NCBI RefSeq assembly: GCF_009936375.1
Contig: NZ_AP022333.1
Coordinates: forward strand, 248,001-312,000
Length of the DNA: 64,000 nt
Reading direction: 5' to 3'
From: Methylosinus sp. C49
GTDB lineage: Bacteria > Pseudomonadota > Alphaproteobacteria > Rhizobiales > Beijerinckiaceae
The notes beneath the pieces are model-generated. The model was not told the origin of the DNA. It did not search any database and saw nothing but the letters and a program-made list of their open reading frames with translations. How positions within the stretch are numbered: position 1 is the first letter of the stretch; each line of letters begins with the position of its first letter. Below, in pieces: positions 32,101-40,110 of this stretch. The position numbers and the translations under genes are program-made.

Positions 32101-35100
32101 CTGCGTCCAACGGCCGAGATCGTCGCGACGATAGCGCAGGCGCAAAGCGTCGTGGCGTTCGACGACGATGCGCAGCGCCGCCGCGAGAACGGTGGCGTCG
32201 AGCGGCGCCCGCGCCCGCAGCAGGACCGACTGATTCCAATGGTGGCGCTCGGGGACGTCCTGCTCGAAGAACCAATGCTGCGCCGGCGTGAGATATACGA
32301 GGCCGGCCGCCGGCGGCTCCGGCTCCTTGGTCTCGTTCTCGATCGTCGCGACGCGCGCCAGAGCCTGGATCGTCTGATGCTGGAACAAATCGCGCGGCGC
32401 GATGCGGATGCCGATCCGGCGGGCGCGATTGACGACCTGGATCGAAATGATCGAGTCGCCGCCGAGGTCGAAGAAATTGTCGTGCAGCCCGACCCGCGGA
32501 ATTTGGAGAATATCCTGCCAAATCTCCGCCAGCTGACGTTCCTGCTCGGTCGCCGGCGCGACATGGGCCGCTCGCCCGATCTCCGGCTCGGGAGCCGCCA
32601 GGGCCTGCCTGTCGAGCTTACCGTTCGCCGTCAGCGGAAATTTGTCGAGCACGAGAATCTGCGCCGGCGTCATATAGTCGGGCAAGGACGCCGACAGACT
32701 CTCGCGCAATATCGCGCCGAGCGACTGAACGGATTTCGCGAGCATCGGATCATTAGCGTAGCGGTCCCAGCGACGCGAAAACTCCGGCGGCTGCTTCCAT
32801 TCGCTCATTCCGCGCGGCCGCGCATCGGCCTGCGGCTTCGCGAATTCGACATCGAAACAGCCGTCGTCGCGATCCGGCGTCCAGGCGATCTTGGCGTGAT
32901 AGCCATGCGCCTCGGCCAGCGTCCAGAAGCTTTCCGGATCGGCCCCCTCCGGCTCTATGCCGATCATCCGGCCGCGCAGCGTCTCGACGCTCGTCTCGTC
33001 CTGGCTCGCCTCGATCGCCCGCCACAGCGCCAGATCGGCGGCGAGGCGGCGGTTGGGAACACTTTCGATCCTGATCGGCCGCTCGCCGCCGGCAGCGAGA
33101 CGGGCGTCGAGCGCCGCCATCATGTCCGGCCCGCTATTCCACGAGACGCGCTCGCAGGGCTCGCGCGCGGTCTCGACGTCCGCGCGCAAAATCGCGTCGT
33201 AACGATAGCGGGTCAGCTCATTGTCGCTGCGGCCCCGCCGCAGCTCGATCTCCGCCGCGCCGATGCGCGGCAGAACGGAAGCGAGCTCGGAGAATATTTC
33301 GGGAGCGACGAGGAGCTCGCCATCATGCGCGATCGCGCGGGCGATGCGGCTCTTCAGCTGTCGCACACCGAGGCCTTCGGGCGCGCGAGCCGTCTGCACC
33401 GAAGCGTGGAACAGCCGCTGCAGCGCCAGCGTCCGCAGATCGCCGACGAAGATCGCGCCACCCGGCGCCAGAACGTCGAGCGCCCCTCGCAACACGGCGA
33501 CGAGATAGTCGACGTCGGGAAAATATTGCGCCACGGAATTCAGCAGCACCACGTCGAAGCCGTGCGGCGCCAGTCCTTCGAACTGCGTGGCGGCGCGCCG
33601 GCTCAGGCGAACATGGGCGAATCCGTCGCGCTTGTCGAGCCAGGCGCGAAGATCGGCGATCGCCCGACCGGAAACATCGGCGCCCTCATAAACCGAGCAG
33701 CGCGGCGCGAGATGCTGCAAAAGAAGGCCGACGCCGCAGCCGATCTCCAGCACCCTATCCGGCTTCAGCGCATCGATGCGCGCGAGCGTGCCGTCGAGCC
33801 ACTCCTGCATTTCCGCCGGCGGAATGGGGCTGTCGTCATAGCTGCTGTTCCAGCCGGCGAAGCTCGGCCCTCGTCCGACGTCCGCCAGGCTGTAGGCGCC
33901 GTCGAACACCGTCTCCCACTCTTCGACGCGCACGCCGGACGCATCGGCATCGCGTCGCTGCATCGCCTTCAGGCCCACTTCATCGGCAACGACATAGCCG
34001 ACCAGCTGCCTGCCGTTCGCGGCGTCTCGCGCCAGCACGACGGCCTCGCGCACCGCTTCATGCTCGCAGAGCCGCGCCTCGATCTCGCCGAGCTCGATGC
34101 GGAACCCGCGGATTTTGACCTGATGGTCGATTCGTCCGACATATTCGATGACGCCGTCAGCGCGGCGACGCGCCAAATCGCCGGTGCGATACAGCCGCTC
34201 GCCCGCCCGCCGTGCGAAGGGATCGGGAACGAAACGCTCCGCCGTCAGGCCGGGCCGTTGGTGATAGCCGCGCGCGAGGCCCGCTCCGCCGATATAGAGC
34301 TCGCCGACGACGCCGGCCGGAACCGGATCGAATTGGTCGGAGAGAATATAGAGCCGCGTGTTCCAGATCGGCCGGCCGATCGGCACGACCGACGTTCCAG
34401 CTTCCTCCCGGCACTCCCAATAGCTCACGTCGATGGCGGCTTCGGTCGGCCCGTAGAGATTGTGCAGCGCCGCCGGACTCGAGCGGAGGAACTGCCGCTG
34501 GAGCTCATACGGCAAGGCCTCGCCACTGCAGATCACGCGTCGCAGCGAGCGGCACGACGCAAGCTGATTTGAATCGACGAAGGCCTGAAGCATCGACGGC
34601 ACGAAATGCAGCGTCGTGACATCATGGCGCCGAATGAGCTCGCCGAGCTCGAACGGGTCCTTGTGCGCGCCCGGCGGCGCAACGATCAGCGTCGCGCCCG
34701 TCGTCAGCGGCCAGAAGAACTCCCACACCGAGACGTCGAAACTGAACGGCGTCTTCTGCAGCACCCGGTCGCCCACCGCCAGGCCATAGGCCGACTGCAT
34801 CCATTGCAGGCGATTGATCAGGCCGCGATGTGTGTTGCCGGCGCCCTTCGGCCGTCCCGTCGAGCCGGACGTGTAGATACAATAGGCGAGATTTTGTGAC
34901 TCCGTGAGCGTGTCGAGACCGGCGTCGTCGTAGGCCTCGAGCTCCGCTTCCATGCCATCGAGACTCCGGACCTCGAGAGGCGCGGCGGCCGCATCGAGCG
35001 GCAGCGAGTCGAGCAGCCGCTCCTGCGTAAGCAACAGCGAAACGCCGCTGTCCTCGATCATATAGGAAAGGCGCGCGGCCGGATAATCGGGATCGATCGG

Positions 35101-38100
35101 CACATAGGCTCCGCCGGCCTTCAGCACGGCGAGCAGCGAGACGACCAGTTCGAGCGAGCGTTCGGCAGCGACGCCGACGAGGACGTCGGGACCCACACCC
35201 AATTCGCGCAGCTTGCGCGCCAGGCGATTGGCCCGCGCGTCGAGCGCGCCATAGGCGATCGAGCTTTCTTCGAACACGACGGCGATCGCATCCGGGCTCC
35301 TTGCGGCCTGCGCCTCGATCAAATGGTGCAGGCAGCGCTCGCTCGAATAGGCGGCGTCGGTGTCGTTCCACTGCTCGACGAGGATGGCGCGCTCCGCTAC
35401 GCCGAGCAGCGGCAGGTCGGCGATACGCCGGCCCGGCTGCTCGATGACGCCCTTGAGCAGATTACGCCAATGATCCGCCATCCGTTCGATGGCGGCGCGC
35501 TCAAACAGATCGACGCTATAGGTGAAGGTGGCGGAAAGGCGTCCGGCGGTCTCGAAAGTGTGCAGCAGAAGATCGAACTGCGTAGCGCACATTTCATGCT
35601 CGAAAGGCTCGATCGCCAGGTCGGACAAATCGTCCAGGCGGTCGAGGCGCTTCCACTGGTGGTCGTAGGCGATCTGAAACAGCGGATTATGTCCGAGGCT
35701 GCGTTTCGGGCGCAGCTCCTCCACCAATTGCTCGAACGGCAGGTCCTGATGCGCCTGCGCCGCCAGCGCCGCCTCCTTCACACGGTTCAGCACGTCCTCG
35801 AAGGTCGGATCGCCCCCGAGATCGGCGCGCAGCACGAGCATATTGACGAAGAAGCCGATCAGGCCCTCGGTCTCGACATGATTGCGGTTGGCGATGGTGA
35901 TGCCGACGCGCACATCCGTCTGCTGCGTATAGCGATGGACGAGGACATCGAAGGACGCCAGCAGCAGCATCGGAAGGGTGACGCCCCGCTCCGCCGCGAG
36001 CGCCCGCAGACGCTCCGTCAAGGCCGGATCGAGGTCGAAACGCAGATTGGCGCCGCGATAGCTCTGTTCCGCCGGGCGCGGCCTATCGGTCGGCAGTTGC
36101 AGCACGACATCCTCGCCGCCGAGCCGCTCGCGCCAATAGGCCAGCTGCCGGGCACCCGCGCCTGCCGCCAGCCAGTCGCGGCTCCATACGGCGAAATCGG
36201 CGTATTGTATCGGCAGGGGCGGCAAATGCGGCGCGCGCCCATCGCGATGACTCGCGTAGAGCGCAGCGAATTCGTCGATGAAGACATTCAGCGACCAGCC
36301 ATCGGAAACGATATGATGCATGGCGAGGAGCAGCACATGCTCGTCTTCCGCCAAGCGGACCAGGCAGACGCTCAGCAGCGGACCTGTTTCGAGATCGAAG
36401 GGCAGATGCGCGATGCGAACGGCGAGGTCGTGGGCGCTCTTCTCGCGCTCGTCGATCGGCAGGCCGCTCATATCCTCGAGCGTCAAGTCGAGGGGAAGCG
36501 AATCATGGATGATCTGGACCGGTTCGCCGCCATCGCTCCGGAATGTGGTGCGCAGCGTCTCATGGCGTTCGATCAGCGATTGAAATGTCCTCGTCAGCGC
36601 CGATCGGTCGAGCCGTCCTTTCAGCCGCGCGGCGGCGGGAATATTATAAGCGGCGCTCGACGGCTCGAGCCGCCACAAAAACCACAAGCGGCTCTGCGCC
36701 GGCGACAGGGGCGGCGGAGCGTTGCGATCCGCCCGCCGCAGAGCCATGCGCGCGACGCCTTTCGCCTGATCGCGCAAATCCCGCACGCGTTGGGCGAAAT
36801 CGCCGAAATCGCGCGCCTCGAACAGAGCCGGCAGAGGAACGTCGACGTCGAATGCATTGCGCACGCGCAGAACAATCTGCATCGCCAGCAGCGAATGCCC
36901 GCCCAATTGAAAGAATTCGTCGGTCAGGCCGATTTTTTCGACGCCGAGGACATTCTGCCAGATATCGGCGATGCGTGTTTCGAGGTCGTCGCGGGGGGCG
37001 ATGTAGCCGGTCGCGGTCCATCGCGGCTCCGGCAGGCGGCGGCGGTCGATCTTGCCATTGGGCGTCAGCGGCAGGTCGTCGAGCTGCACGATCTGCGCCG
37101 GAACCAGATAATCCGGAGCCTTGCGCTTGATGTTCGCGCGCAGCGCCTCGACATCGAGCGCCGCGCCGTCGCGGGACGTCACATAGCCGATCAGCCGCTT
37201 GCCGGAAGCAGCCCCGTCGAACACCGCCGCCGTCGCCGCCGACACCCCGTCCTCGCCCGTCAGCAGCGCCTCGATCTCGCCGAGCTCGATGCGGAACCCG
37301 CGCAGCTTCACCTGTTCGTCCGATCGCCCGAGGCATTCCACGACGCCGTCCTCGCGATAGCGCGCGAGATCGCCGCTGCGATAGAGCCGCGCGCCGGGCG
37401 CCGCGCCGAACGGGTCCGGCGTGAAGCGCTCCGCCGTCAGCCCGGGGCGGCCGAGATAGCCGCGCGCCAGATAGGAGCGTCCCGCCCCGTCGCCGCCGAT
37501 ATAGAGCTCGCCCACCGCGCCGATCGGCGCGAGATTCATGTCGCCGTCGAGGATGAAGGCGCGGCGCGCCCCCACCGGCCGGCCGATCGGCGCGCTCGCG
37601 CCGTCGCAAGGCTCCTGCGCATCCGCCTTCCACAGCAGAGGCGTCACCACCGTCTCGGTCGGACCATAGCCGTTGATCAGCCAGCGCGGCTGCAGCGCCT
37701 GCCGCGCCAGATCGTAATTGGCCCTCGTCACCGCATCGCCGCCGAAAGTGTAGATCGACACATTCGGCGGCTCCTCGCCGGCCGCCGCGCGCATTCGCGC
37801 GTGATCCGACAAATGCTGCAGATAGGCGGGCGGGAAGCAGGCGATGTCGATCGCGTGGCGGCGCAAGGCCGCATAGGTCTCGGCCGGCGTCCACAGCGTC
37901 GCGTCGCGCAGAACCAGCCGCACGCCGCACAGCAAGCCGGTCAATAGCCGCTCCTGCGCGCCGTCGAAGGCGAAGGACATGAACAGCAGCTCGTTCAGCT
38001 GGCGTCCGTCGCGATCGAGCGCGCCGCCTTTGTCCATGCCATAGGCGGCGGCGATGGCCCGGCAATGGCGCAGCAGCGCGCCATGCGGCACGGCGACGCC

Positions 38101-40110
38101 CTTCGGCGCGCCGGTCGAGCCGGAGGTGTAGATCACATAGGCGAGCTGATCTTCATGCGCGGCGACCGGAGGCGCCGCGTCATCGGCGAGGTCCACGTCG
38201 TCGAGCGCGTCGAGGGCGATGTATGGAACGCCGTTGGGAATGGGCAGGCGTGGCGCGACATGGCTCTGGGTCAGCAGCAGCGCGACGCCGGCGTCCCGCA
38301 TCAGAAAGGCGAGACGCTCCGGCGGATAGTCGATATCGAGCGGGACATAGGCCCCGCCGGCCTTCATGACGGCGAGCAGCGCGACAACGAAATCGATGGA
38401 GCGCTCCAGCGCCAGGCCGACGCGCGTCTCGCGGCCGACGCCGCGCCGGCGCAGCAGCGCGCAAAGACGAAGGGCGCGCCGCTCCAGCGCGCCATAAGTC
38501 AGCGCCTCGCCCGCGCACCACACCGCCTCGCGCTCCCCATGCGCGAGCGCCACCGACGACAAAAGCTCAGGAAGCGACGGCGACGGCTGCGAAGACCCCA
38601 TCCCCGCCAGTGGATCGCTCCACTCCCGCAAGAGCGCCTTTTCGTCGCGGCCGAGCAATTCGATCGCGTCCACCGTGGCGAAGCGGTCTTCGACGACATG
38701 CCGCAGCACATTCTCGAAATGGTCGCGCAGGCCGGCGATGTCGGCCTGATCGAACATGTCGGATGCGTAGGTGAAGGTCGCCGCAAGGCGGCCGGACGCG
38801 TCTTCCGTCATATCCAGCGCGAGATCGAATTTGACCGTGCAGGCGTCGCCGCGCAGAAATTCGGCTTCGAGTTCCGGCAGATCGCGCAAGGCGCGAAGAT
38901 CATGCCGCAGATGGTTGAACAGAATTTGAAAGGCCGGCCGCCACTCGCCGTCGTTCTCTCCATGCAGGGCCTCGACCACCCGCTCGAACGGAAGGTCCTG
39001 ATGAGCCTGCGCGCCGGCGGCGGCCGCCTTCACGCGCGCGACCACGTCGGCGAAGCGGAGCCGGCCGTCGATCTGCGCGCGGAGGAGCTGCACATCGACG
39101 AACAGGCCAATGACGCCCTTGGTTTCCTCGCGATTGCGATTGGCGACGGGCACGCCGATGCGAATGTCCTCCTGTCCCGTGCTGCGGTAGAGGACCACAT
39201 CGAATGCCGCCAGCAACGTCATGAACAAAGTGGCGTCGCAGGCGCGCGCCAGCGTCCTCAACCGCTTCGTCAAAAGGTCGTCGAACTGAACAACGAGTCT
39301 CGCGCCGCGCCGGTCGCTCTGCACAGGCTTCCTGCGACGGGATGGTAGCGTCAGGATCGGACGCTCGGCGCCGAGCTGCGCGCGCCAATAGGCGAGATGC
39401 GGCTCGGCGCCGCCGGCGTCTAGCCAGCTCTGTTGCCAATGCGCGTAATCGGCATATCGGATCGGCAGATCCGGCAGCGACGCCGTCGCGCCGCAGCACA
39501 TGCGAGCGTAGAGCGATGCGAATTCGTCGATGAGAATCTGCATCGACGCCGCATCGGCGACGATGTGATGAATGGTGACCAGAAGCAGATGATCGTCCGG
39601 CGCCAGCTCGACCAGCGTCACGCGCAGCGGCGGACCGGCCTCGAGGTCGAACGGCCTTTGCGCCTCCTCGTCGATGCGTCGCCGCAGCTCCGTCTCTACG
39701 GCTACTGGCGGCGCGCCGAGGCGCTCCCGGCGCAGATCGAAACGGCCCGGCTCGTGAATGACCTGCAAGATGCGCTCGCCCTCCTGACGAAAGGTCGTGC
39801 GCAGCGACTCGTGCCGCCGGATCAGCTCGTCGAAGCTTTTCTCGAGCGCCGTCTCGCGCAGCGCGCCCTTCAGGCGGACCGCCGCCGGGAGATTATAGGC
39901 CGCGCCCTGGCGGGCGAACCACAAGCCTCTCTGCGCCGACGACAAAGGGGCCCGATTGTGCCCTGATCGCACGATCGGCAGTCGACGAAAATCGACGCCG
40001 CTGTCCGCCAGACGGCGCAAGAATGCGCGTTGATCCTCGCGCGAGAGAGCCGCAAAGCGTTGCGCGATCGCGTGCAGCTGCAAAGAATGGGGGCCATTCG
40101 TCTCGTTCAT
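23134..40110 (-). CDS. Nonribosomal peptide synthetase, four modules, ends in an epimerase
   Basis: 5,658 residues. Module 1: C (about 45-480; HHIVADA instead of HHxxxDG), A (490-980), PCP (about 1073). Module 2: C (HHIVSDG near 1268), A (core near 1750) with inserted N-methyltransferase (LEIGCGVGL near 2123), PCP (2552), E (HHLVADG near 2737). Module 3: C (HHILMDG near 3202), A (3672), PCP (4057). Module 4: C (HHILLDG near 4268), A (4737), PCP (5143), E (HHLVVDG near 5340). No TE or reductase follows. Pocket codes I extracted: modules 2 and 3 DVWHISLID and DVWHLSLID, both Ser; modules 1 and 4 DGECTGGVT, unassigned, but Glu at the 239 position suits a basic side chain. A1 and A4 are a near-exact DNA repeat. 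The start overlaps the previous gene (ATGA). Confidence 0.96.
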   Translation of the reverse strand: MNETNGPHSLQLHAIAQRFAALSREDQRAFLRRLADSGVDFRRLPIVRSGHNRAPLSSAQRGLWFARQGAAYNLPAAVRLKGALRETALEKSFDELIRRHESLRTTFRQEGERILQVIHEPGRFDLRRERLGAPPVAVETELRRRIDEEAQRPFDLEAGPPLRVTLVELAPDDHLLLVTIHHIVADAASMQILIDEFASLYARMCCGATASLPDLPIRYADYAHWQQSWLDAGGAEPHLAYWRAQLGAERPILTLPSRRRKPVQSDRRGARLVVQFDDLLTKRLRTLARACDATLFMTLLAAFDVVLYRSTGQEDIRIGVPVANRNREETKGVIGLFVDVQLLRAQIDGRLRFADVVARVKAAAAGAQAHQDLPFERVVEALHGENDGEWRPAFQILFNHLRHDLRALRDLPELEAEFLRGDACTVKFDLALDMTEDASGRLAATFTYASDMFDQADIAGLRDHFENVLRHVVEDRFATVDAIELLGRDEKALLREWSDPLAGMGSSQPSPSLPELLSSVALAHGEREAVWCAGEALTYGALERRALRLCALLRRRGVGRETRVGLALERSIDFVVALLAVMKAGGAYVPLDIDYPPERLAFLMRDAGVALLLTQSHVAPRLPIPNGVPYIALDALDDVDLADDAAPPVAAHEDQLAYVIYTSGSTGAPKGVAVPHGALLRHCRAIAAAYGMDKGGALDRDGRQLNELLFMSFAFDGAQERLLTGLLCGVRLVLRDATLWTPAETYAALRRHAIDIACFPPAYLQHLSDHARMRAAAGEEPPNVSIYTFGGDAVTRANYDLARQALQPRWLINGYGPTETVVTPLLWKADAQEPCDGASAPIGRPVGARRAFILDGDMNLAPIGAVGELYIGGDGAGRSYLARGYLGRPGLTAERFTPDPFGAAPGARLYRSGDLARYREDGVVECLGRSDEQVKLRGFRIELGEIEALLTGEDGVSAATAAVFDGAASGKRLIGYVTSRDGAALDVEALRANIKRKAPDYLVPAQIVQLDDLPLTPNGKIDRRRLPEPRWTATGYIAPRDDLETRIADIWQNVLGVEKIGLTDEFFQLGGHSLLAMQIVLRVRNAFDVDVPLPALFEARDFGDFAQRVRDLRDQAKGVARMALRRADRNAPPPLSPAQSRLWFLWRLEPSSAAYNIPAAARLKGRLDRSALTRTFQSLIERHETLRTTFRSDGGEPVQIIHDSLPLDLTLEDMSGLPIDEREKSAHDLAVRIAHLPFDLETGPLLSVCLVRLAEDEHVLLLAMHHIVSDGWSLNVFIDEFAALYASHRDGRAPHLPPLPIQYADFAVWSRDWLAAGAGARQLAYWRERLGGEDVVLQLPTDRPRPAEQSYRGANLRFDLDPALTERLRALAAERGVTLPMLLLASFDVLVHRYTQQTDVRVGITIANRNHVETEGLIGFFVNMLVLRADLGGDPTFEDVLNRVKEAALAAQAHQDLPFEQLVEELRPKRSLGHNPLFQIAYDHQWKRLDRLDDLSDLAIEPFEHEMCATQFDLLLHTFETAGRLSATFTYSVDLFERAAIERMADHWRNLLKGVIEQPGRRIADLPLLGVAERAILVEQWNDTDAAYSSERCLHHLIEAQAARSPDAIAVVFEESSIAYGALDARANRLARKLRELGVGPDVLVGVAAERSLELVVSLLAVLKAGGAYVPIDPDYPAARLSYMIEDSGVSLLLTQERLLDSLPLDAAAAPLEVRSLDGMEAELEAYDDAGLDTLTESQNLAYCIYTSGSTGRPKGAGNTHRGLINRLQWMQSAYGLAVGDRVLQKTPFSFDVSVWEFFWPLTTGATLIVAPPGAHKDPFELGELIRRHDVTTLHFVPSMLQAFVDSNQLASCRSLRRVICSGEALPYELQRQFLRSSPAALHNLYGPTEAAIDVSYWECREEAGTSVVPIGRPIWNTRLYILSDQFDPVPAGVVGELYIGGAGLARGYHQRPGLTAERFVPDPFARRAGERLYRTGDLARRRADGVIEYVGRIDHQVKIRGFRIELGEIEARLCEHEAVREAVVLARDAANGRQLVGYVVADEVGLKAMQRRDADASGVRVEEWETVFDGAYSLADVGRGPSFAGWNSSYDDSPIPPAEMQEWLDGTLARIDALKPDRVLEIGCGVGLLLQHLAPRCSVYEGADVSGRAIADLRAWLDKRDGFAHVRLSRRAATQFEGLAPHGFDVVLLNSVAQYFPDVDYLVAVLRGALDVLAPGGAIFVGDLRTLALQRLFHASVQTARAPEGLGVRQLKSRIARAIAHDGELLVAPEIFSELASVLPRIGAAEIELRRGRSDNELTRYRYDAILRADVETAREPCERVSWNSGPDMMAALDARLAAGGERPIRIESVPNRRLAADLALWRAIEASQDETSVETLRGRMIGIEPEGADPESFWTLAEAHGYHAKIAWTPDRDDGCFDVEFAKPQADARPRGMSEWKQPPEFSRRWDRYANDPMLAKSVQSLGAILRESLSASLPDYMTPAQILVLDKFPLTANGKLDRQALAAPEPEIGRAAHVAPATEQERQLAEIWQDILQIPRVGLHDNFFDLGGDSIISIQVVNRARRIGIRIAPRDLFQHQTIQALARVATIENETKEPEPPAAGLVYLTPAQHWFFEQDVPERHHWNQSVLLRARAPLDATVLAAALRIVVERHDALRLRYRRDDLGRWTQEHAETEDASRLLTFHRLVGADEIEAVADEVQASLDLRDGPLMRAASMELRDGSARLLLVIHHLVADGVSWRVLLEDLQAAYCSIEKGELVGSPPKSSSFQRWSAHLAEAARSEELMAELDYWKAQLGRAAAELPRDFPAGDNRIAQARQIGIRLDRERTRRLLKEAPAVYRTQINDLLLTALARALCAWTERDAALVLLEGHGREEVFGGVDVSRTLGWFTTMYPVCLAPGGAGDLGAAIKSVKEQLRAVPNKGLGYGLLRYLAAPEIGEELKKLPQARVTFNYLGQFDQSFEGGTLFEPASESGGRTRSAGAPLDNRLLVNCQIYDGELGVAWHFSEGQYRPQTIERLASAYRAELEAIIDHCVADAQGGVTPSDFPLVRLTQEQLDRLPAPARRIEDVYPLSPVQKGILFHALRDPQSRAYANRLSVAVEGLDIPRFERAWADALARHAILRTAFAWQGLPEPVQIVHRSARLPFRIVDWRNRDAGPSDLAALERELGREEIDFLQPPLQSLVLARLGESRYRLIWSHHHILMDGWSTAQLIGEVLQAYHGGAAPPQVGRYRDYIAWLQGRDPAASEAFWKEQLRLLDEPCLLADVMSRTGADEETGYGVLHARLDPARTRALKAFAQRERVTLNTLVQGAWLLLLQRYTGRSAVSFGATVAGRPAELEGVESVLGLFINTLPIVRDMRSEQRVGDFLRELQAHNLVVRDHESTPLYEIQRWAGRSGEALFDSIVVFENYPVDRALRERADDDLVFGKVDSRETTHYPLTLTVTVADRLEIAFGYRAACFAPPQLEVLRSVFARLLERLGEDADRELGAISLTDASTSTPLQPERAGNRAYPATCVHRLIERQAGRTPLAPAVICGDAQLSYAELDVRANRLAHRLCDAGIGPEALVAIAVERSFDMIVGLLAIWKAGGAYAPLDPDYPRERLAFMLEDSGAALLLTQKSLAPLLPQTVATLLLLDETRGEPDGEQQGAPAVETHPENLAYCIYTSGSTGQPKGAANSHAALCNRLLWMQDVYGLTPGDRVLQKTPFSFDVSVWELFWPLIAGAALVMAPPGAHRRPAELREAIDRHAITTLHFVPSMLQAFLETENIERRGSLRRVLCSGEALSKDLQDRFLRQAGASPDAPDLHNLYGPTEAAIDVTYWRCRAEDGSAAVPIGHAIANVTIHILDSELHPLPDGIAGELYIGGAAPARGYHARAALTAERFLPDPFAPGGRLYRTGDLARRRADGAIDYVGRVDQQVKIRGLRIELGEIESRLREHAAVGDAAVVAQEAPAGMRLVGYVTAQAEAPLELEETLRAHLSASLPDYMVPARIVVVERMPLTPSGKLDRKALPNPDWTGEVYVAPRTELEEKLAGVWRSVLRLERVGVEDNFFRLGGDSIISIQVVSRALAAGLRMTPKDVFEHQSIAALARAVRWAESEDAPAPPTDLPLVRLTPEQSRLLPLPAAEIEDIYPLSPMQQGMLFHSIETPGAGLYVSQMSVSVEGLDVARFERAWASALERHAILRTAFAWQGLPEPVQIVHHSAQAAFRQLDWRDRVVGEAELAALAADERRAGFDFTRPPLQRIVLARLDDDRHRLIWSSHHILLDGWSISQLVGEVFALYRDDVTLPAAGRYRDYIAWLQGRDTAASEAFWKEQMRLLGEPCLLAESAGRIAGDAGGGHGALYTRLDAEQTRSLKTFAQRERVTLNTLVQGAWLLLLQRYTGRSTVAFGATVAGRPAELPGVERLLGLFINTLPIVRRLRAEQLVGDFLRELQAHNLAARDHEYTPLNDIQRWAGRSGQALFDSIIVFENYPVDRALQERGDRDLRFGPVASTSVTSLPMDLMVTVGDTLAVEYLYLRDCFEAAAVERLKAHFERLLSTMAEDGDARLGELDAMPLDEKALLREWSDPLAGMGSSQPSPSLPELLSSVALAHGEREAVWCAGEALTYGALERRALRLCALLRRRGVGRETRVGLALERSIDFVVALLAVMKAGGAYVPLDIDYPPERLAFLMRDAGVALLLTQSHVAPRLPIPNGVPYIALDALDDVDLADDAAPPVAAHEDQLAYVIYTSGSTGAPKGVAVPHGALLRHCRAIAAAYGMDKGGALDRDGRQLNELLFMSFAFDGAQERLLTGLLCGVRLVLRDATLWTPAETYAALRRHAIDIACFPPAYLQHLSDHARMRAAAGEEPPNVSIYTFGGDAVTRANYDLARQALQPRWLINGYGPTETVVTPLLWKADAQEPCDGASAPIGRPVGARRAFILDGDMNLAPIGAVGELYIGGDGAGRSYLARGYLGRPGLTAERFTPDPFGAAPGARLYRSGDLARYREDGVVECLGRSDEQVKLRGFRIELGEIEALLTGEDGVSAATAAVFDGAASGKRLIGYVTSRDGAALDVEALRANIKRKAPDYLVPAQIVQLDDLPLTPNGKIDRRRLPEPRWTATGYIAPRDDLETRIADIWQNVLGVEKIGVTTNFFEAGGDSILSLRVIAEIRNSPDIDLDIKLRDLMQFQTIAELVVRPAQFAPPPAKPATRGARVEDGEFDMIPIQRWFFEEEMAEPHHYNQSLMVRTRETLRPELLEEALQSLIAYHDSFRLRFRRGEDGVWRQSYADVDVARAASIANPVLWVRGAEDARAVETISNEAQRSLDLERGPLLRAVSMRLPDGGERLLIVVHHLVVDGVSWRILLEDLQAAYRRLVQGGTWDAPRKTDAYRLWAERLTDRARGFDLQAERPYWRKALDPHGIVDLPRDNPRGKSLVKHGKSVGIRLDRETTQNLLKVAPEAYRTQINDLLLAALAIVLCRWSGQPSALVQLEGHGREDLFDDIDVTRTVGWFTSAFPVRLTPNLQTGPGAVIGSVKKQLAALPHHGVGYGLLRYLADEPTRLELARSPQARITFNYLGQFDQTFNEALFEPAAESAGDPYSPQAPLANWLEIVGRVYDGELSLRCIFSKQVYRMATIERLMTSYRLELEKLIGHCVDMRAEKTRPHLDAAAES
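24712..26430 (-). repeat. A-domain direct repeat, copy 1 (module 4)
   Basis: 1,719 bp encoding the stretch from DEKALLREWSDP after the C domain to VLGVEKIG at the start of the PCP. Every part I compared matches 36928-38646 base for base at a constant offset of 12,216. Translations in other frames also match over long stretches, which requires near-identity of the DNA. The sequences diverge sharply at both ends. Confidence 0.92.
36928..38646 (-). repeat. A-domain direct repeat, copy 2 (module 1)
   Basis: Partner of 24712-26430 in the same gene and orientation, 12.2 kb apart. The flanking C domain, PCP and following domain differ from those of copy 1, so only the adenylation domain and its two linkers are duplicated or converted. 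Such a repeat could also be a recombination hot spot or an assembly hazard. Confidence 0.92.

Noticed and set aside
33150-34000. Methyltransferase segment in the last NRPS as a separate gene or insertion
   Set aside because: It is in frame between A-domain core motifs, the normal position of an NRPS N-methyltransferase insert, and the first NRPS gene has the same arrangement near 47.5-48.3 kb.
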